Positions 9,063-19,619 of a stretch of DNA of 64,000 bases are shown in pieces. Under the pieces are notes generated by a model. The model was given only the letters and a program-made list of their open reading frames with translations. It had not been told where the DNA came from and did not search any database. This stretch comes from CAVXSP01 sp963724645 (GTDB lineage Bacteria; Acidobacteriota; Vicinamibacteria; Vicinamibacterales; SCN-69-37). The stretch spans positions 62,001 to 126,000 of the forward strand of contig CAVRVJ010000006.1 in assembly GCA_963724645.1 (NCBI GenBank), written 5' to 3'. Numbering within the stretch: the first letter of the stretch is position 1; the number at the start of each line of letters is the position of its first letter. Both the position numbers and the translations under genes were made by a program.

Positions 9063-10749
9063 TAGTTTTGCCCGGGGGACTTCGTCCCCGCGGACCCCCT
9101 GATGCGCTCGCTCGCGGGGACCCCGGGAGCCCCGCTCCGCTCGCGCGGCTCACTCGCTTGCGCTCGTTCGCTCGAGATCGCCGTGTCCGGTGCGTGCTCT
9201 AGAGAGAGCCGTTGCCCGCCTCGGCCCTGGGGCCTTGGGCCTGGGGCCTGATTCTTCGCATTCGCCGTCCCGCTGCCGACGACGTGCTCGACGGTGCGCT
9301 TGACGGACGCTTCCATCGGCTTCAGGAACAGCCCCGGCACGACACCCATGAAGATCGCCGCTGCGCAGACGGGCCCGATCACGAACCACTCACGCACGCT
9401 CAGATCGCGCAGGCCGCGGTTCTTCGGGTTGGTGACGGGGCCGTAATTCACGCGCTGGAACATCCATAGCATGTAGACGGCCGAGAGAATGACACCGGTG
9501 GACGCAATCGCCGTGTAGACGCCGGCGGGGCGCACGAGTGTCGCGCTGAACGACCCGAGCAATATCAGGAATTCCCCGACGAATCCGTTCATCCCTGGCA
9601 GCGCGACGGAGGCGAGGGTGAGCAGCAGAAATGCGGCGACCAGTTGCGGCATGACCGCTTTGAGTCCGCCGAACTCCGCAATCAATCGGGTATGCCGCCG
9701 ATCGGAGAGCATGCCCACCATCAGGAAGAGGCCGCCGGTCGAGATCCCGTGCGCCAACATCTGGTACACGGCGCCCTGGACGCCGTTGACGTTCATCGCC
9801 GTCAGGCCAAGCACCACGAAACCCAGGTGGCTGACCGACGAATACGCCACGAGCTTCTTCATGTCCGGTTGGACCATTGCCACGAGCGCGCCGTACACGA
9901 TGCCGATGACGGCCAGCACGGCCAGCCAGGGCGCGAAATACTGCGCTGCGTTCGGGAACAGCGGAAACGCAAAGCGCAAAAGGCCGTACGTTCCCATCTT
10001 CAGAAGGACGCCGGCCAGGATCACCGAGCCTGCGGTGGGCGCCTCGACGTGTGCGTCGGGAAGCCAGGTGTGGAAGGGAAACAGCGGGACCTTGATTGCG
10101 AACGCCACCGCAAACGCGAGGAACGGCCACATCTGCAGCGGCGCCGGCACGTTCAGCGCGTACAAATCGACGATGTCGAAGCTCGGCACGCCGACCGCGG
10201 CCTGATGGTAGTACGCGAGCCAGATGATCGCGATCAGCATGAGCACGCTGCCCGCCATCGTGTAGAGGATGAATTTGATCGACGCATAGACGCGCCGGTC
10301 GTAGCCCCAGATCCCGATGAGAAAGTACATCGGGATGAGCATGGCGTCCCAGAACAGATAGAAGAGGAAGAGATCGAGCGAAATGAAGACCCCGATCATC
10401 GCCGCTTCGAGCGCGAGCATGAAAAACGAAAACTCGCGCACGCGTTGCTCGATCGACTGCCACGAGCACAGGAGGGCGATCGGCGTGAGAAACGTCGTCA
10501 GCACGATGAGCAGCAGGCTGATGCCGTCGACGCCGACGTGGTACGAGATCCCGAAGTCCGGCAGCCACGTGTGGCGCTCGACGAACTGATAGTCCGCCGA
10601 CGCCGGGTTGAACCGCCACCAGACCACCAGACTGACCACGAAGGTGAGGAGCGCGATGGCCAGCGCGAACTGGCGCACCAGGCCGTCGCGGCCCTTGCCC
10701 GCGAGAAGCACGGCTCCCGAGCCGACCAGCGGGAGGAGCACCAGCGATG

Positions 10750-10759
<10 letters not shown>
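9062..10759 (-). CDS. nuoM: NADH-quinone oxidoreductase subunit M with repeat-derived C-terminal tail
   Basis: A 565-residue proton-pumping subunit of complex I. Motifs seen: WLPDFGISYHVGVDGISLLL near the N-terminus, FFMLALEAAMIGVF, FAIKVPLFPFHTWLPDAHVE with the conserved lysine and glutamate, and SHLGFVVLG. Typical NuoM proteins are around 490-520 residues. Here about 65 extra residues follow the last helix (after EASVKRTVEHVVG), rich in G, P, R, S and A. They are encoded by the dispersed GC-rich element copy B (9071-9180) and adjoining GGCCC-rich sequence. The gene overlaps nuoL by 10 bp and nuoN by one base. Confidence 0.96.
9071..9180 (+). repeat. Dispersed GC-rich intergenic element, copy B (inside nuoM 3' end)
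   Basis: The copy contains a tight hairpin GGGGAC-TTC-GTCCCC (9075-9089), then CCCCCT, GCTCGCTCGCGGGG, CCCCG and CGGCTCACTCGCT, in the same order as copy A. It fills what would be the nuoM-nuoN junction and is translated as the last part of NuoM because it lacks stops in that frame. Confidence 0.55.
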
Positions 10760-12764
<2,005 letters not shown>

Positions 12765-12771
<7 letters not shown>

Positions 12772-13076
12772 TTCAGCGTCGTGAAGGCGTCGGGGTTCAA
12801 CGACTCTCGATGCCGGAACAGCGCGATGACCACCGCCAGTCCAACCGCGGCCTCGGCCGCCGCGACCGTCATCACGAAAAAGACGATGATTTGCCCGTCG
12901 ACGGTGCCGAGGAACCGGTCGACGGCGACGAACATGAGGTTGACGGCGTTCAGCATGACCTCAATCGACAGCAGGATGGTGATGAGGTTGCGCCGCAGGA
13001 ATACGCCGGCCGTGCCGATCGCAAACAGCACGGCTGACAGGACCAGATATGAATTGAGAGTGGGCTCAGGGAGCAT
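12765..13076 (-). CDS. nuoK: NADH-quinone oxidoreductase subunit K
   Basis: A 103-residue, three-helix membrane subunit (MrpC-like) of complex I. The conserved glutamates in the helices are present in SIEVMLNAVNLMFVA and AAAEAAVGLAVVIALFR. Length is normal. It starts 12 bp downstream of nuoJ and overlaps nuoL, consistent with operon expression. Confidence 0.97.
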
Positions 13077-13088
13077 AGTGGGCGCAAC

Positions 13089-13607
13089 TCATGAACGTTC
13101 CCTTCGCGCCAGCACAATCGCGCCGACCATCGCCACCAGGATCAGCACCGACGTGGCCTCGAAGGCGAAGGAATACTGCGTGAACAGCCGTCGGCCGATC
13201 TCGAGCACGGTTCCGACCCGCTGGCCCTGCGCGGTTGGCAGCGGCGTCGTCTGCAGGCTCTTCATGGCCCAGAACAGTTCGACCACCAGGAGCACCGACA
13301 GCACGGCGCCAAATCGCCGCGGCCCCGCGCCGCCGAGCAGACTGGCGTGATAACCCGTCGGCGGATCCTCGGTCGGCACGTTCAGCAACATGACGACAAA
13401 GAGGAAGAGGACCATGATCGCGCCGGCATAAATGATGATCTGAATCGCGGCCACGAATGGCGCGCCCAGCAGGATGTACAGACCAGACAGCGCGCCGAAC
13501 GAGACAATCAGCAGCAGCACGCTGTACATCGGGTTGCGCTGCCCGATGACAAGCAGGGACGCGCCGACCATGACCGCCGCAAAGAGCCAGAACAGAAGGG
13601 CACCCAT
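13089..13607 (-). CDS. nuoJ: NADH-quinone oxidoreductase subunit J
   Basis: A 172-residue five-helix membrane subunit of complex I. I chose the ATG at 13607 (MGALLFWLFAAVMV), since the open frame further upstream is an antisense-type extension inside nuoH. The conserved third-helix motif IQIIIYAGAIMVLFLFVVML is clear and holds the pi-bulge region involved in coupling. A late loop and the final helix (EATSVLILVAMVGAIVLARR) follow. The gene lies 5 bp after nuoH, with no nuoI between them, where nuoI is normally found. Confidence 0.95.
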   Translation of the reverse strand: MGALLFWLFAAVMVGASLLVIGQRNPMYSVLLLIVSFGALSGLYILLGAPFVAAIQIIIYAGAIMVLFLFVVMLLNVPTEDPPTGYHASLLGGAGPRRFGAVLSVLLVVELFWAMKSLQTTPLPTAQGQRVGTVLEIGRRLFTQYSFAFEATSVLILVAMVGAIVLARRERS

Positions 13608-13612
13608 TTCCC

Positions 13613-14638
13613 TTACCAGCCCATGTAGATGACCACGCCGGCGGTCACCAGAAGATTGACGACCGACGCCGGCAGCAGCCACTTCCAGCCGAATTCCATG
13701 AGCTGGTCGTAGCGGTACCGCGGCAGCGTCCACCGCATCCAGATATAGAAGAAGAGCAGGAACCCGACCTTCGCCAGGAACCAGATCCAGCCGAGCCAGT
13801 CGGGCAGGAACGGCCCGTGCCAGCCGCCGAGAAACAGGTCGGTCGCGACCGCCGAAACCGTGACCATGTTCACGTACTCCGCCAGGAAGAACAGCGCGAA
13901 GCTCATCGAGCTGTACTCCGTGTGGTATCCGGCGACCAGCTCCTGCTCGGCTTCCGGAAAATCGAAGGGCGCGCGGTTGGTTTCGGCGACGCCGGCCGTG
14001 AGGAAAATGAAGAACCCGAGCGGCTGGACGAAGATGTACCACTTCGGGATCACATGCAGCCAGTAGCCGGCTTGCGCGTCCACAATCGTGTGCAGCGACA
14101 GCGAGCCGGCCAGCATGATCACGGCCGCAAACGAGAGGCCGTATGAGAGCTCATAGCTGATCATCTGGGCCGAGGATCGCAGGCCGCCGAGCAGCGAGTA
14201 CTTGCTGTTCGAGCTCCAGCCCGCCAGGACAATCCCGTAGACGCCCATGGAGGTGATCGCGAAGATGACGAGCAACCCGACGTTCACGTCGGCCGCGGCC
14301 AGGTGGATCGGCCGATCGAGGAGGCCGAAGAACGTGGTGTCCGCGCCGAACGGCACGACCGAGAACGCCGCGAACGCCGCCGTCGCCGAGAGCACGGGCG
14401 CAACGTAGAAGAGGAGAGCGTCGGCCGCCTTCGGCCGGAGCTCTTCCTTGAACATCAGCTTGATGATGTCCGCGAGCGGCTGCATCATTCCCTTCGGGCC
14501 GACCAGATAGGGCCCATAGCGCTGCTGCACGAACGCCGCGACCTTACGCTCCATATAGACGAGAATCGCCGCCGAGTTCAGCAGCATGAAAAACGTGAAC
14601 CCGATGACGACGAACTGGCCGATCAGGACTCGATCCAT
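13613..14638 (-). CDS. nuoH: NADH-quinone oxidoreductase subunit H
   Basis: A 341-residue membrane subunit forming part of the quinone chamber. Diagnostic motifs are ERKVAAFVQQRYGP (residues about 30-43), GPKGMMQPLADIIKLMFKE, GWSSNSKYSLLGGLRSSAQM and ETNRAPFDFPEAEQELVAG. The start ATG at 14638 is 4 bp after the nuoF stop. In most operons nuoG would precede and nuoI would follow this gene; both are missing here. Confidence 0.97.
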   Translation of the reverse strand: MDRVLIGQFVVIGFTFFMLLNSAAILVYMERKVAAFVQQRYGPYLVGPKGMMQPLADIIKLMFKEELRPKAADALLFYVAPVLSATAAFAAFSVVPFGADTTFFGLLDRPIHLAAADVNVGLLVIFAITSMGVYGIVLAGWSSNSKYSLLGGLRSSAQMISYELSYGLSFAAVIMLAGSLSLHTIVDAQAGYWLHVIPKWYIFVQPLGFFIFLTAGVAETNRAPFDFPEAEQELVAGYHTEYSSMSFALFFLAEYVNMVTVSAVATDLFLGGWHGPFLPDWLGWIWFLAKVGFLLFFYIWMRWTLPRYRYDQLMEFGWKWLLPASVVNLLVTAGVVIYMGW

Positions 14639-14642
14639 GCTG

Positions 14643-15959
14643 CTAGTGCGCTGCCGCCACAGCCGCGTCCGCACGCCACGGGGCCGGCAGCGTGCAGCGC
14701 CCCTCACGCACGTGGGCCTCGTATTCCTCGCGGAACGTCTTGATCGTCGAGAGAACCGGCGTCGCGGCGGCATCGCCAAACGCGCACAGCGTCTTGCCGA
14801 GGATGTTGTTCGCGACCGAGAGCAGCAGGTCGAGGTCCTTCGGCTGGCCTTCTCCAAGCTCGATCTTGCGCAGCAGGCGGAATAGCCAGTCGCATCCTTC
14901 CCGGCAGGGCGTGCACTTGCCGCACGACTCGTGCTTGTAGAAATGCAGCAGGTTCTCGGCCGCCCAGACCATGCAAGTCGTCTCGTCCATGACGATAATG
15001 CCGGCCGAGCCGAGCATCGACCCGGCCTTGGCGATGGCGTCGTAGCTCGCCGGAATGTCGATCTGATCCGGCAGCAGGACCGGCACGGACGAGCCGCCGG
15101 GGATGACCGCCTTCAGCGCGTGCCCGCCGCGAATGCCGCCCGCGAAGCGCGCGTCGTAGATCAGATCCCGCAGGCTGACGTCCATCGCCGCCTCGAACGT
15201 GCCGGGCCGATTCACGTGGCCGCTGACGCAGAACAGCTTCGGGCCGCCGTTCTTCTCGGGCCCGATCTTCGCGAACCACTCCGCGCCGCGGTCGATGATG
15301 ATCGGCACGTTGCAGAGGGTCTCGACGTTATTGACCGCGCTGGGACAGCCGTAGAGCCCCGCCACGGCCGGGAAAGGCGGCTTGAGTCGCGGCTGCGCGC
15401 GCTTGCCCTCGAGCGATTCGATGAGCGCCGTCTCTTCCCCCGCCTCGTACGCGCCGGCGCCGCGGTGCACGTGAATCTCGCAATCGAAGCCCGATCCGAA
15501 GATGTTGCTGCCGACAAACCCGGCGGCGCGGGCCTTCGCCAGTTCGGCTTCGAGGACCTGCTGCACGTGGTAGAACTCGCCGCGGATATAGATGTAGGCG
15601 ACCTTCGCCCCGATCGCGTAGCACCCGATCAGGCAGCCCTCGAACAGCAGGTGCGGGTTGCGCTCCATCAACACATGATCTTTGAATGTGCCCGGCTCGC
15701 TCTCGTCCGCGTTACAGCAGATGTACTTCGGCTTCGGCGACTTCTTGTCGACGAACTGCCACTTCATGCCCGTCGGAAAACCCGCACCGCCGCGGCCGCG
15801 CAGGCCCGATTGCTTGACCGCCTCGATCACCGCTTCCGGCGTCATCCCGAGCGCCTTCTTGAGCGCCCCATAGCCGCCGCGCCGGGCATAGGCATCGAGG
15901 GTGTAGCTCCCCGGTTCGCGCACGAATTGGGTGAGAACTGGATCCATCCGGGATGTCAT
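14643..15959 (-). CDS. nuoF: NADH-quinone oxidoreductase subunit F
   Basis: A 438-residue NADH- and FMN-binding subunit of the peripheral arm. The nucleotide-binding region GLRGRGGAGFPTGMKW and the following CCNADESEPGTFKD are present. The N3 [4Fe-4S] ligands are in ESCGKCTPCREG, with the fourth cysteine in LCAFGDAA. Start at 15959 (MTSRMDPVLT) or the ATG 12 bases later. Full length and all ligands look intact. It is separated from nuoE by about 80 bp holding element copy C. Confidence 0.97.
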   Translation of the reverse strand: MTSRMDPVLTQFVREPGSYTLDAYARRGGYGALKKALGMTPEAVIEAVKQSGLRGRGGAGFPTGMKWQFVDKKSPKPKYICCNADESEPGTFKDHVLMERNPHLLFEGCLIGCYAIGAKVAYIYIRGEFYHVQQVLEAELAKARAAGFVGSNIFGSGFDCEIHVHRGAGAYEAGEETALIESLEGKRAQPRLKPPFPAVAGLYGCPSAVNNVETLCNVPIIIDRGAEWFAKIGPEKNGGPKLFCVSGHVNRPGTFEAAMDVSLRDLIYDARFAGGIRGGHALKAVIPGGSSVPVLLPDQIDIPASYDAIAKAGSMLGSAGIIVMDETTCMVWAAENLLHFYKHESCGKCTPCREGCDWLFRLLRKIELGEGQPKDLDLLLSVANNILGKTLCAFGDAAATPVLSTIKTFREEYEAHVREGRCTLPAPWRADAAVAAAH

Positions 15960-15973
15960 CTTTCCTGCAATGC

Positions 15974-16036
15974 GCGCGGGGCCCCACCCCCGCGCACCAC
16001 GGCGCTTCGCGGCTCGCGACGCTTGCTCGCTCGCGG
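15974..16036. repeat. Palindromic GC-rich element, copy C (nuoE-nuoF junction)
   Basis: GCGCGGGG (15974-15981) and CCCCGCGC (15988-15995) form a perfect 8-bp stem with loop CCCCAC; a GCTTGCTCGCTCGCGG block follows. The loop is identical to that of copy D. In the operon mRNA this would be a strong hairpin between nuoE and nuoF. Confidence 0.55.
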
Positions 16037-16038
16037 TA

Positions 16039-16638
16039 TCACCGTTCCACCTTCAGATGGCAGCCCGTGAGGGCGGCCGGCCCGCGCGCACGCAACGCCT
16101 CGACAAGCGTCGGGACATCCTCGGCACGCTGGCACTCCTGCCAGTGATCGTTGACGCCGACGACGGGCGCCCGATCGCAAGCGCCCAGGCACTCGACTTC
16201 CATCAACGTGAACTCCTTCGCGGCGTCGGTTTCGCCCGGTTTCAGGTCAAGCGCGCGGGCGAACTCCTCGGTCACCCGCTCGGCGCCCATCAGCGCGCAG
16301 GACAGCGTGCGGCAGACTTGAATCACGTAGCGCCCGACCGGACGTGTGTAGAACATCGTGTAGAACGACACGACGTCCTCCACATCGGCCGGCGTGCAGC
16401 CAATCAGCTCCGCCACGTGCCGCATGCCGTTTCGAGTGATGTAGCCCTGCTGCCCCTGCACGAGATATAGCGCCGCCAGAATTCCCGACTTGCGCTGATC
16501 GGGCGGATAGTGCGTGAGGATCTCGTCGAGGGTCGCGCGATTCTCGGGTGTGAAGGCAAACGGCGGCCCTTCCTCGGGCAGCGCCCGCGCGGACTGATGG
16601 TGTCCGCGACCGTAATCCATTGATGGGTGAAATGTCAT
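16039..16638 (-). CDS. nuoE: NADH-quinone oxidoreductase subunit E
   Basis: A 199-residue thioredoxin-fold subunit carrying the N1a [2Fe-2S] cluster. The four ligands are visible as CRTLSC and, about 35 residues later, CLGAC. The helical N-terminal part reads YPPDQRKSGILAALYLVQGQ and the segment ADVEDVVSFYTMF is typical. With NuoF it forms the NADH-oxidising tip. The usual partner nuoG is absent from this operon. Confidence 0.96.
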   Translation of the reverse strand: MTFHPSMDYGRGHHQSARALPEEGPPFAFTPENRATLDEILTHYPPDQRKSGILAALYLVQGQQGYITRNGMRHVAELIGCTPADVEDVVSFYTMFYTRPVGRYVIQVCRTLSCALMGAERVTEEFARALDLKPGETDAAKEFTLMEVECLGACDRAPVVGVNDHWQECQRAEDVPTLVEALRARGPAALTGCHLKVER

Positions 16639-16650
16639 CTTTGATCACTC

Positions 16651-16750
16651 GCGCGTGGGGCCCCACCCCCACGCGCGCTACGCGCTACGCGCGGCGCCCT
16701 TTGGGCTGGCCGCGGCACAGAACGCCGCGGGCCGTCCTTGTTCGCTCCGC
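16651..16750. repeat. Palindromic GC-rich element, copy D (nuoD-nuoE junction)
   Basis: GCGCGTGGGG (16651-16660) and CCCCACGCGC (16667-16676) make a perfect 10-bp stem around the same CCCCAC loop as copy C. A run of GCGCTACGCG repeats, a GCCGCGGC palindrome and a closing TTCGCTCCG follow. The whole 115-bp nuoD-nuoE gap is made of this element. Confidence 0.55.
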
Positions 16751-16753
16751 CCT

Positions 16754-17941
16754 TCATCGATCCACATCCCCCATCACGACGTCGGTCGATCCGATCACGG
16801 CAATCACGTCCGCGATCAGGCCGCCGGTGATCATTCTCGGCAGCGCCTGGCACGCGATGAACGACGGCGCGCGTGACTTGACGCGCACGGGCCGGTTCGA
16901 CCCGTCGGACACGATGAAGAATCCGTGTTCGCCTCGCGGGCCCTCGATCGGCACGTACGCCTCCCCCTTCGGTACGTTGAAGCCTTGCGAATACAAGAGG
17001 AAGTGCTGGATGAGCGCCTCCATCTCGGTGTAGACGCGATCCTTCGGCGGTGGCACGATCCGGTAGTCGCCGCAATCGTACACGCCCGTCGGCGAGATCC
17101 GCGCGAGCGCCTGCTGACAGATTCTGACGCTCTGCCGCATCTCCTCGAGCTTCACGAGGTACCGCGCGTACACGTCGCCGTCGGTCTGCGTCGGCACATC
17201 GAAGTCGAAAGTGTCGTACCCCAGGTAGGGGAAGGTCTTGCGCACGTCGTACGGAATGCCGACCGCCCGGGCCATCGGCCCCACGACCCCCATCGCCATC
17301 GTTTCGTCACGAGAGAGCTTGCCGACACCCTTGGTGCGCTTGATCCAGATCTGATTCTTCGTGAGGAGTTTGTCGTACTCGTCGATCTTGCCCGGGAACA
17401 TGTCCAGGAAGGCCTTGACCGCCTCGTGGAACCCGCGCGGAAGGTCCTCGCGCAGGCCGCCGATGCGGAGGTAGCTCGGGAACATCCGGAAGCCGGCCAG
17501 CATCTCGTTGATATTGAGCAACTGCTCGCGCTCGCGGAAGCAGTACAGCATCACCGACACGGCGCCCACTTCCATCCCATGAGTGCCGAGCCACACCAGG
17601 TGACTGCTGAGCCGGTTCAGCTCCGCGATGAGGACTCGAATCCAGATGACGCGTTCGGGGATCGCGCTTTCGATCCCGAGCAGCTTCTCGACCGACATAC
17701 AGAAGGCGAGGCTGTTCGATTGCGGTCCGAGGTAATCCATCCGTTCGACAAGGGGGATGACCTGCTGCCACTTCTTCTGCTCGGCGGTCTTCTCGATGCC
17801 GGTGTGAAGAAATCCGATCGTGGGCTCGGCGCCCGTGATGGTTTCGCCGTCGAGCGTCAGGACGAGCCGGAGCACGCCGTGCGTGCTGGGGTGCTGGGGC
17901 CCCATGTTCACGGTCATCGTCTCGACGCGAATCTCGGACAT
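16754..17941 (-). CDS. nuoD: NADH-quinone oxidoreductase subunit D
   Basis: A 395-residue 49-kDa-type subunit that forms the quinone site with NuoB. The signature NMGPQHPSTHGVLRLVL is at residues about 11-27; HTGIEKTAEQKKW, MDYLGPQSNSLAF and ERVIWIRVLIAELNRLSSHL follow. It is separate from nuoC, which lies 3 bp upstream, so there is no nuoCD fusion. The C-terminus ends in the usual IGSTDVVMGDVDR-like form. Confidence 0.97.
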   Translation of the reverse strand: MSEIRVETMTVNMGPQHPSTHGVLRLVLTLDGETITGAEPTIGFLHTGIEKTAEQKKWQQVIPLVERMDYLGPQSNSLAFCMSVEKLLGIESAIPERVIWIRVLIAELNRLSSHLVWLGTHGMEVGAVSVMLYCFREREQLLNINEMLAGFRMFPSYLRIGGLREDLPRGFHEAVKAFLDMFPGKIDEYDKLLTKNQIWIKRTKGVGKLSRDETMAMGVVGPMARAVGIPYDVRKTFPYLGYDTFDFDVPTQTDGDVYARYLVKLEEMRQSVRICQQALARISPTGVYDCGDYRIVPPPKDRVYTEMEALIQHFLLYSQGFNVPKGEAYVPIEGPRGEHGFFIVSDGSNRPVRVKSRAPSFIACQALPRMITGGLIADVIAVIGSTDVVMGDVDR

Positions 17942-17944
17942 CCG

Positions 17945-18558
17945 CTAGGCCTCCGGCCCTTCGTGCGCGGCGTCTGACTTCGCGCGATCGCGTGCGGCGC
18001 GGATGTTGGCCGCAAACTCATCGGGGGTCATCTGCAGCGCGGACCATCCGGACGTTTCCCGGCGAATCTGGACCGGATAGTCCTTGCGCAGCGGGTGCCC
18101 TTCCCAGTCGTCGGTCATCAGAATGCGGCGCAGATCCGGGTGGTCCTCGAAGACGATGCCGAAGAGGTCGAACACTTCGCGCTCCGGCCAGCCGGCCGTT
18201 GGATAGACCGGGGTGACCGACGGCAGGCGGGCGTCGTTGCCGGTGAGCCGGACCTTCATTCGCAGCCGCCGCGCCGGCGCGGCGCCATCAGGCCGCGCGA
18301 ACGCCTCGCCCAGGCACGCCAGGTGGTAGATGACTTCGAATCGCGGCTCCGCCGGCAGATAGTCCGCGGCGGTTACTTCGGCCAGAAACGCGAATTGCAG
18401 CGATGGACGATCGCGGAGCGCGCGGCAGATTTCGACAAGATGCTCCCGGTCGACGACAATCGCCGGCATGTCGATCGACGCCGCCGGCTCGATCGCCGCG
18501 CCGGGCACCGCCTCGCGCAGGGCGTCGGCGACGGATGTGCCGGTGGACAGCAGATCGC

Positions 18559-18562
<4 letters not shown>
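17945..18562 (-). CDS. nuoC: NADH-quinone oxidoreductase subunit C
   Basis: A 205-residue 30-kDa-type subunit of the connecting arm. The family signature near the C-terminus is present as EREVFDLFGIVFEDHPDLRR followed by WEGHPLRKDYP. I place the start at the GTG at 18562, which overlaps the nuoB stop (GTGA), rather than in the longer upstream frame inside nuoB. A short C-terminal tail rich in charged residues follows the conserved domain. Confidence 0.94.
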
Positions 18563-19023
<461 letters not shown>

Positions 19024-19032
19024 GGTTGTTCA

Positions 19033-19090
19033 CTCGCTCGCGGGACCCGACCCGCGCTCGCTCGTCCCGGGGCGCTCGTCGATTCGCTCC
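19033..19090. repeat. Palindromic GC-rich element, copy E (nuoA-nuoB junction)
   Basis: CGCGGG (19039-19044) and CCCGCG (19051-19056) form a stem around ACCCGA. CTCGCTCG blocks flank it on both sides and a GATTCGCTCC end follows, as in copies A and D. Confidence 0.5.
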
Positions 19091-19100
19091 CCTGGAGCGG

Positions 19101-19475
19101 TTATCGCTGCCTCTCTCCGCTCCAGTCGAACGCGCCTTTTCGCCACACGTACACGTATCCGGTCAGGAGCAGCGCGAAGAACGTGAGGAGCTGCCAGAAC
19201 CCGACCACACCCAGCTCGCGAAACGCCACAGCCCATGGATACAGAAAGGCCACTTCGATGTCGAAGAGCAGGAAGATCATCGCGACCAGGTAGAACTTGA
19301 CGGATTGCCGCTCGCGCGCGTCGCCCACGGGCGGCATGCCGCATTCGTACGGCGCCAGCTTCTCTGGCGTCGGCTTGCGCGGGCCGACGAATTGCGACAG
19401 CACAATCGAGCCGGCCCCGAAACCGAGGCCGAGGCCGATCATGATCAGGACTGGCAGGAAGCCTTCCATGTTCAT
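19101..19475 (-). CDS. nuoA: NADH-quinone oxidoreductase subunit A
   Basis: A 124-residue three-helix membrane subunit and first gene of the operon. The family loop PTPEKLAPYECGMPPVGDAR carries the conserved glutamate and cysteine; the second helix has KFYLVAMIFLLFDIEVAFLY. Start ATG at 19475. A promoter-like sequence lies about 100 bp upstream, and element copy F touches the start. Confidence 0.97.
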   Translation of the reverse strand: MNMEGFLPVLIMIGLGLGFGAGSIVLSQFVGPRKPTPEKLAPYECGMPPVGDARERQSVKFYLVAMIFLLFDIEVAFLYPWAVAFRELGVVGFWQLLTFFALLLTGYVYVWRKGAFDWSGERQR

Positions 19476-19476
19476 C

Positions 19477-19504
19477 CGGAGGACTTGGTCCCCGCGGACC
19501 CCCC
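19477..19504. repeat. Short GC-rich element, copy F (upstream of nuoA)
   Basis: The sequence GGAGGACTTGGTCCCCGCGG followed by ACCCCCC is nearly the same as the first 28 bp of copy B (GGGGGACTTCGTCCCCGCGG then ACCCCCT). It ends within 2 bp of the nuoA start codon, so it forms the translation-initiation leader. Confidence 0.5.
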
Positions 19505-19579
19505 GAAACGAGATTCCTACTTCGAATTACCGGCTCTTCAGATCCCTGCCGAGCTTGTTCGTCAGGCGAACAATCTCAG

Positions 19580-19608
19580 ATGCTAACGAAACGAGCAGAA
19601 ACCTGCAA
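19580..19608 (-). promoter_or_regulatory. Predicted promoter of the nuo operon
   Basis: Read on the minus strand, TTGCAG (19603-19608) and TAGCAT (19580-19585) are separated by exactly 17 bp. Transcription would start near 19573, giving a leader of about 98 nt before nuoA that includes element copy F. No other good promoter was seen in this gap. Confidence 0.5.
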
Positions 19609-19619
19609 GGTGCGACACG

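Noticed and set aside
14931..16070. Long plus-strand open frame of about 380 codons opposite nuoF.
   Set aside because: nuoF on the other strand has a complete set of motifs; the plus frame is arginine- and alanine-rich with no family signal, as expected for antisense frames in high-GC DNA.
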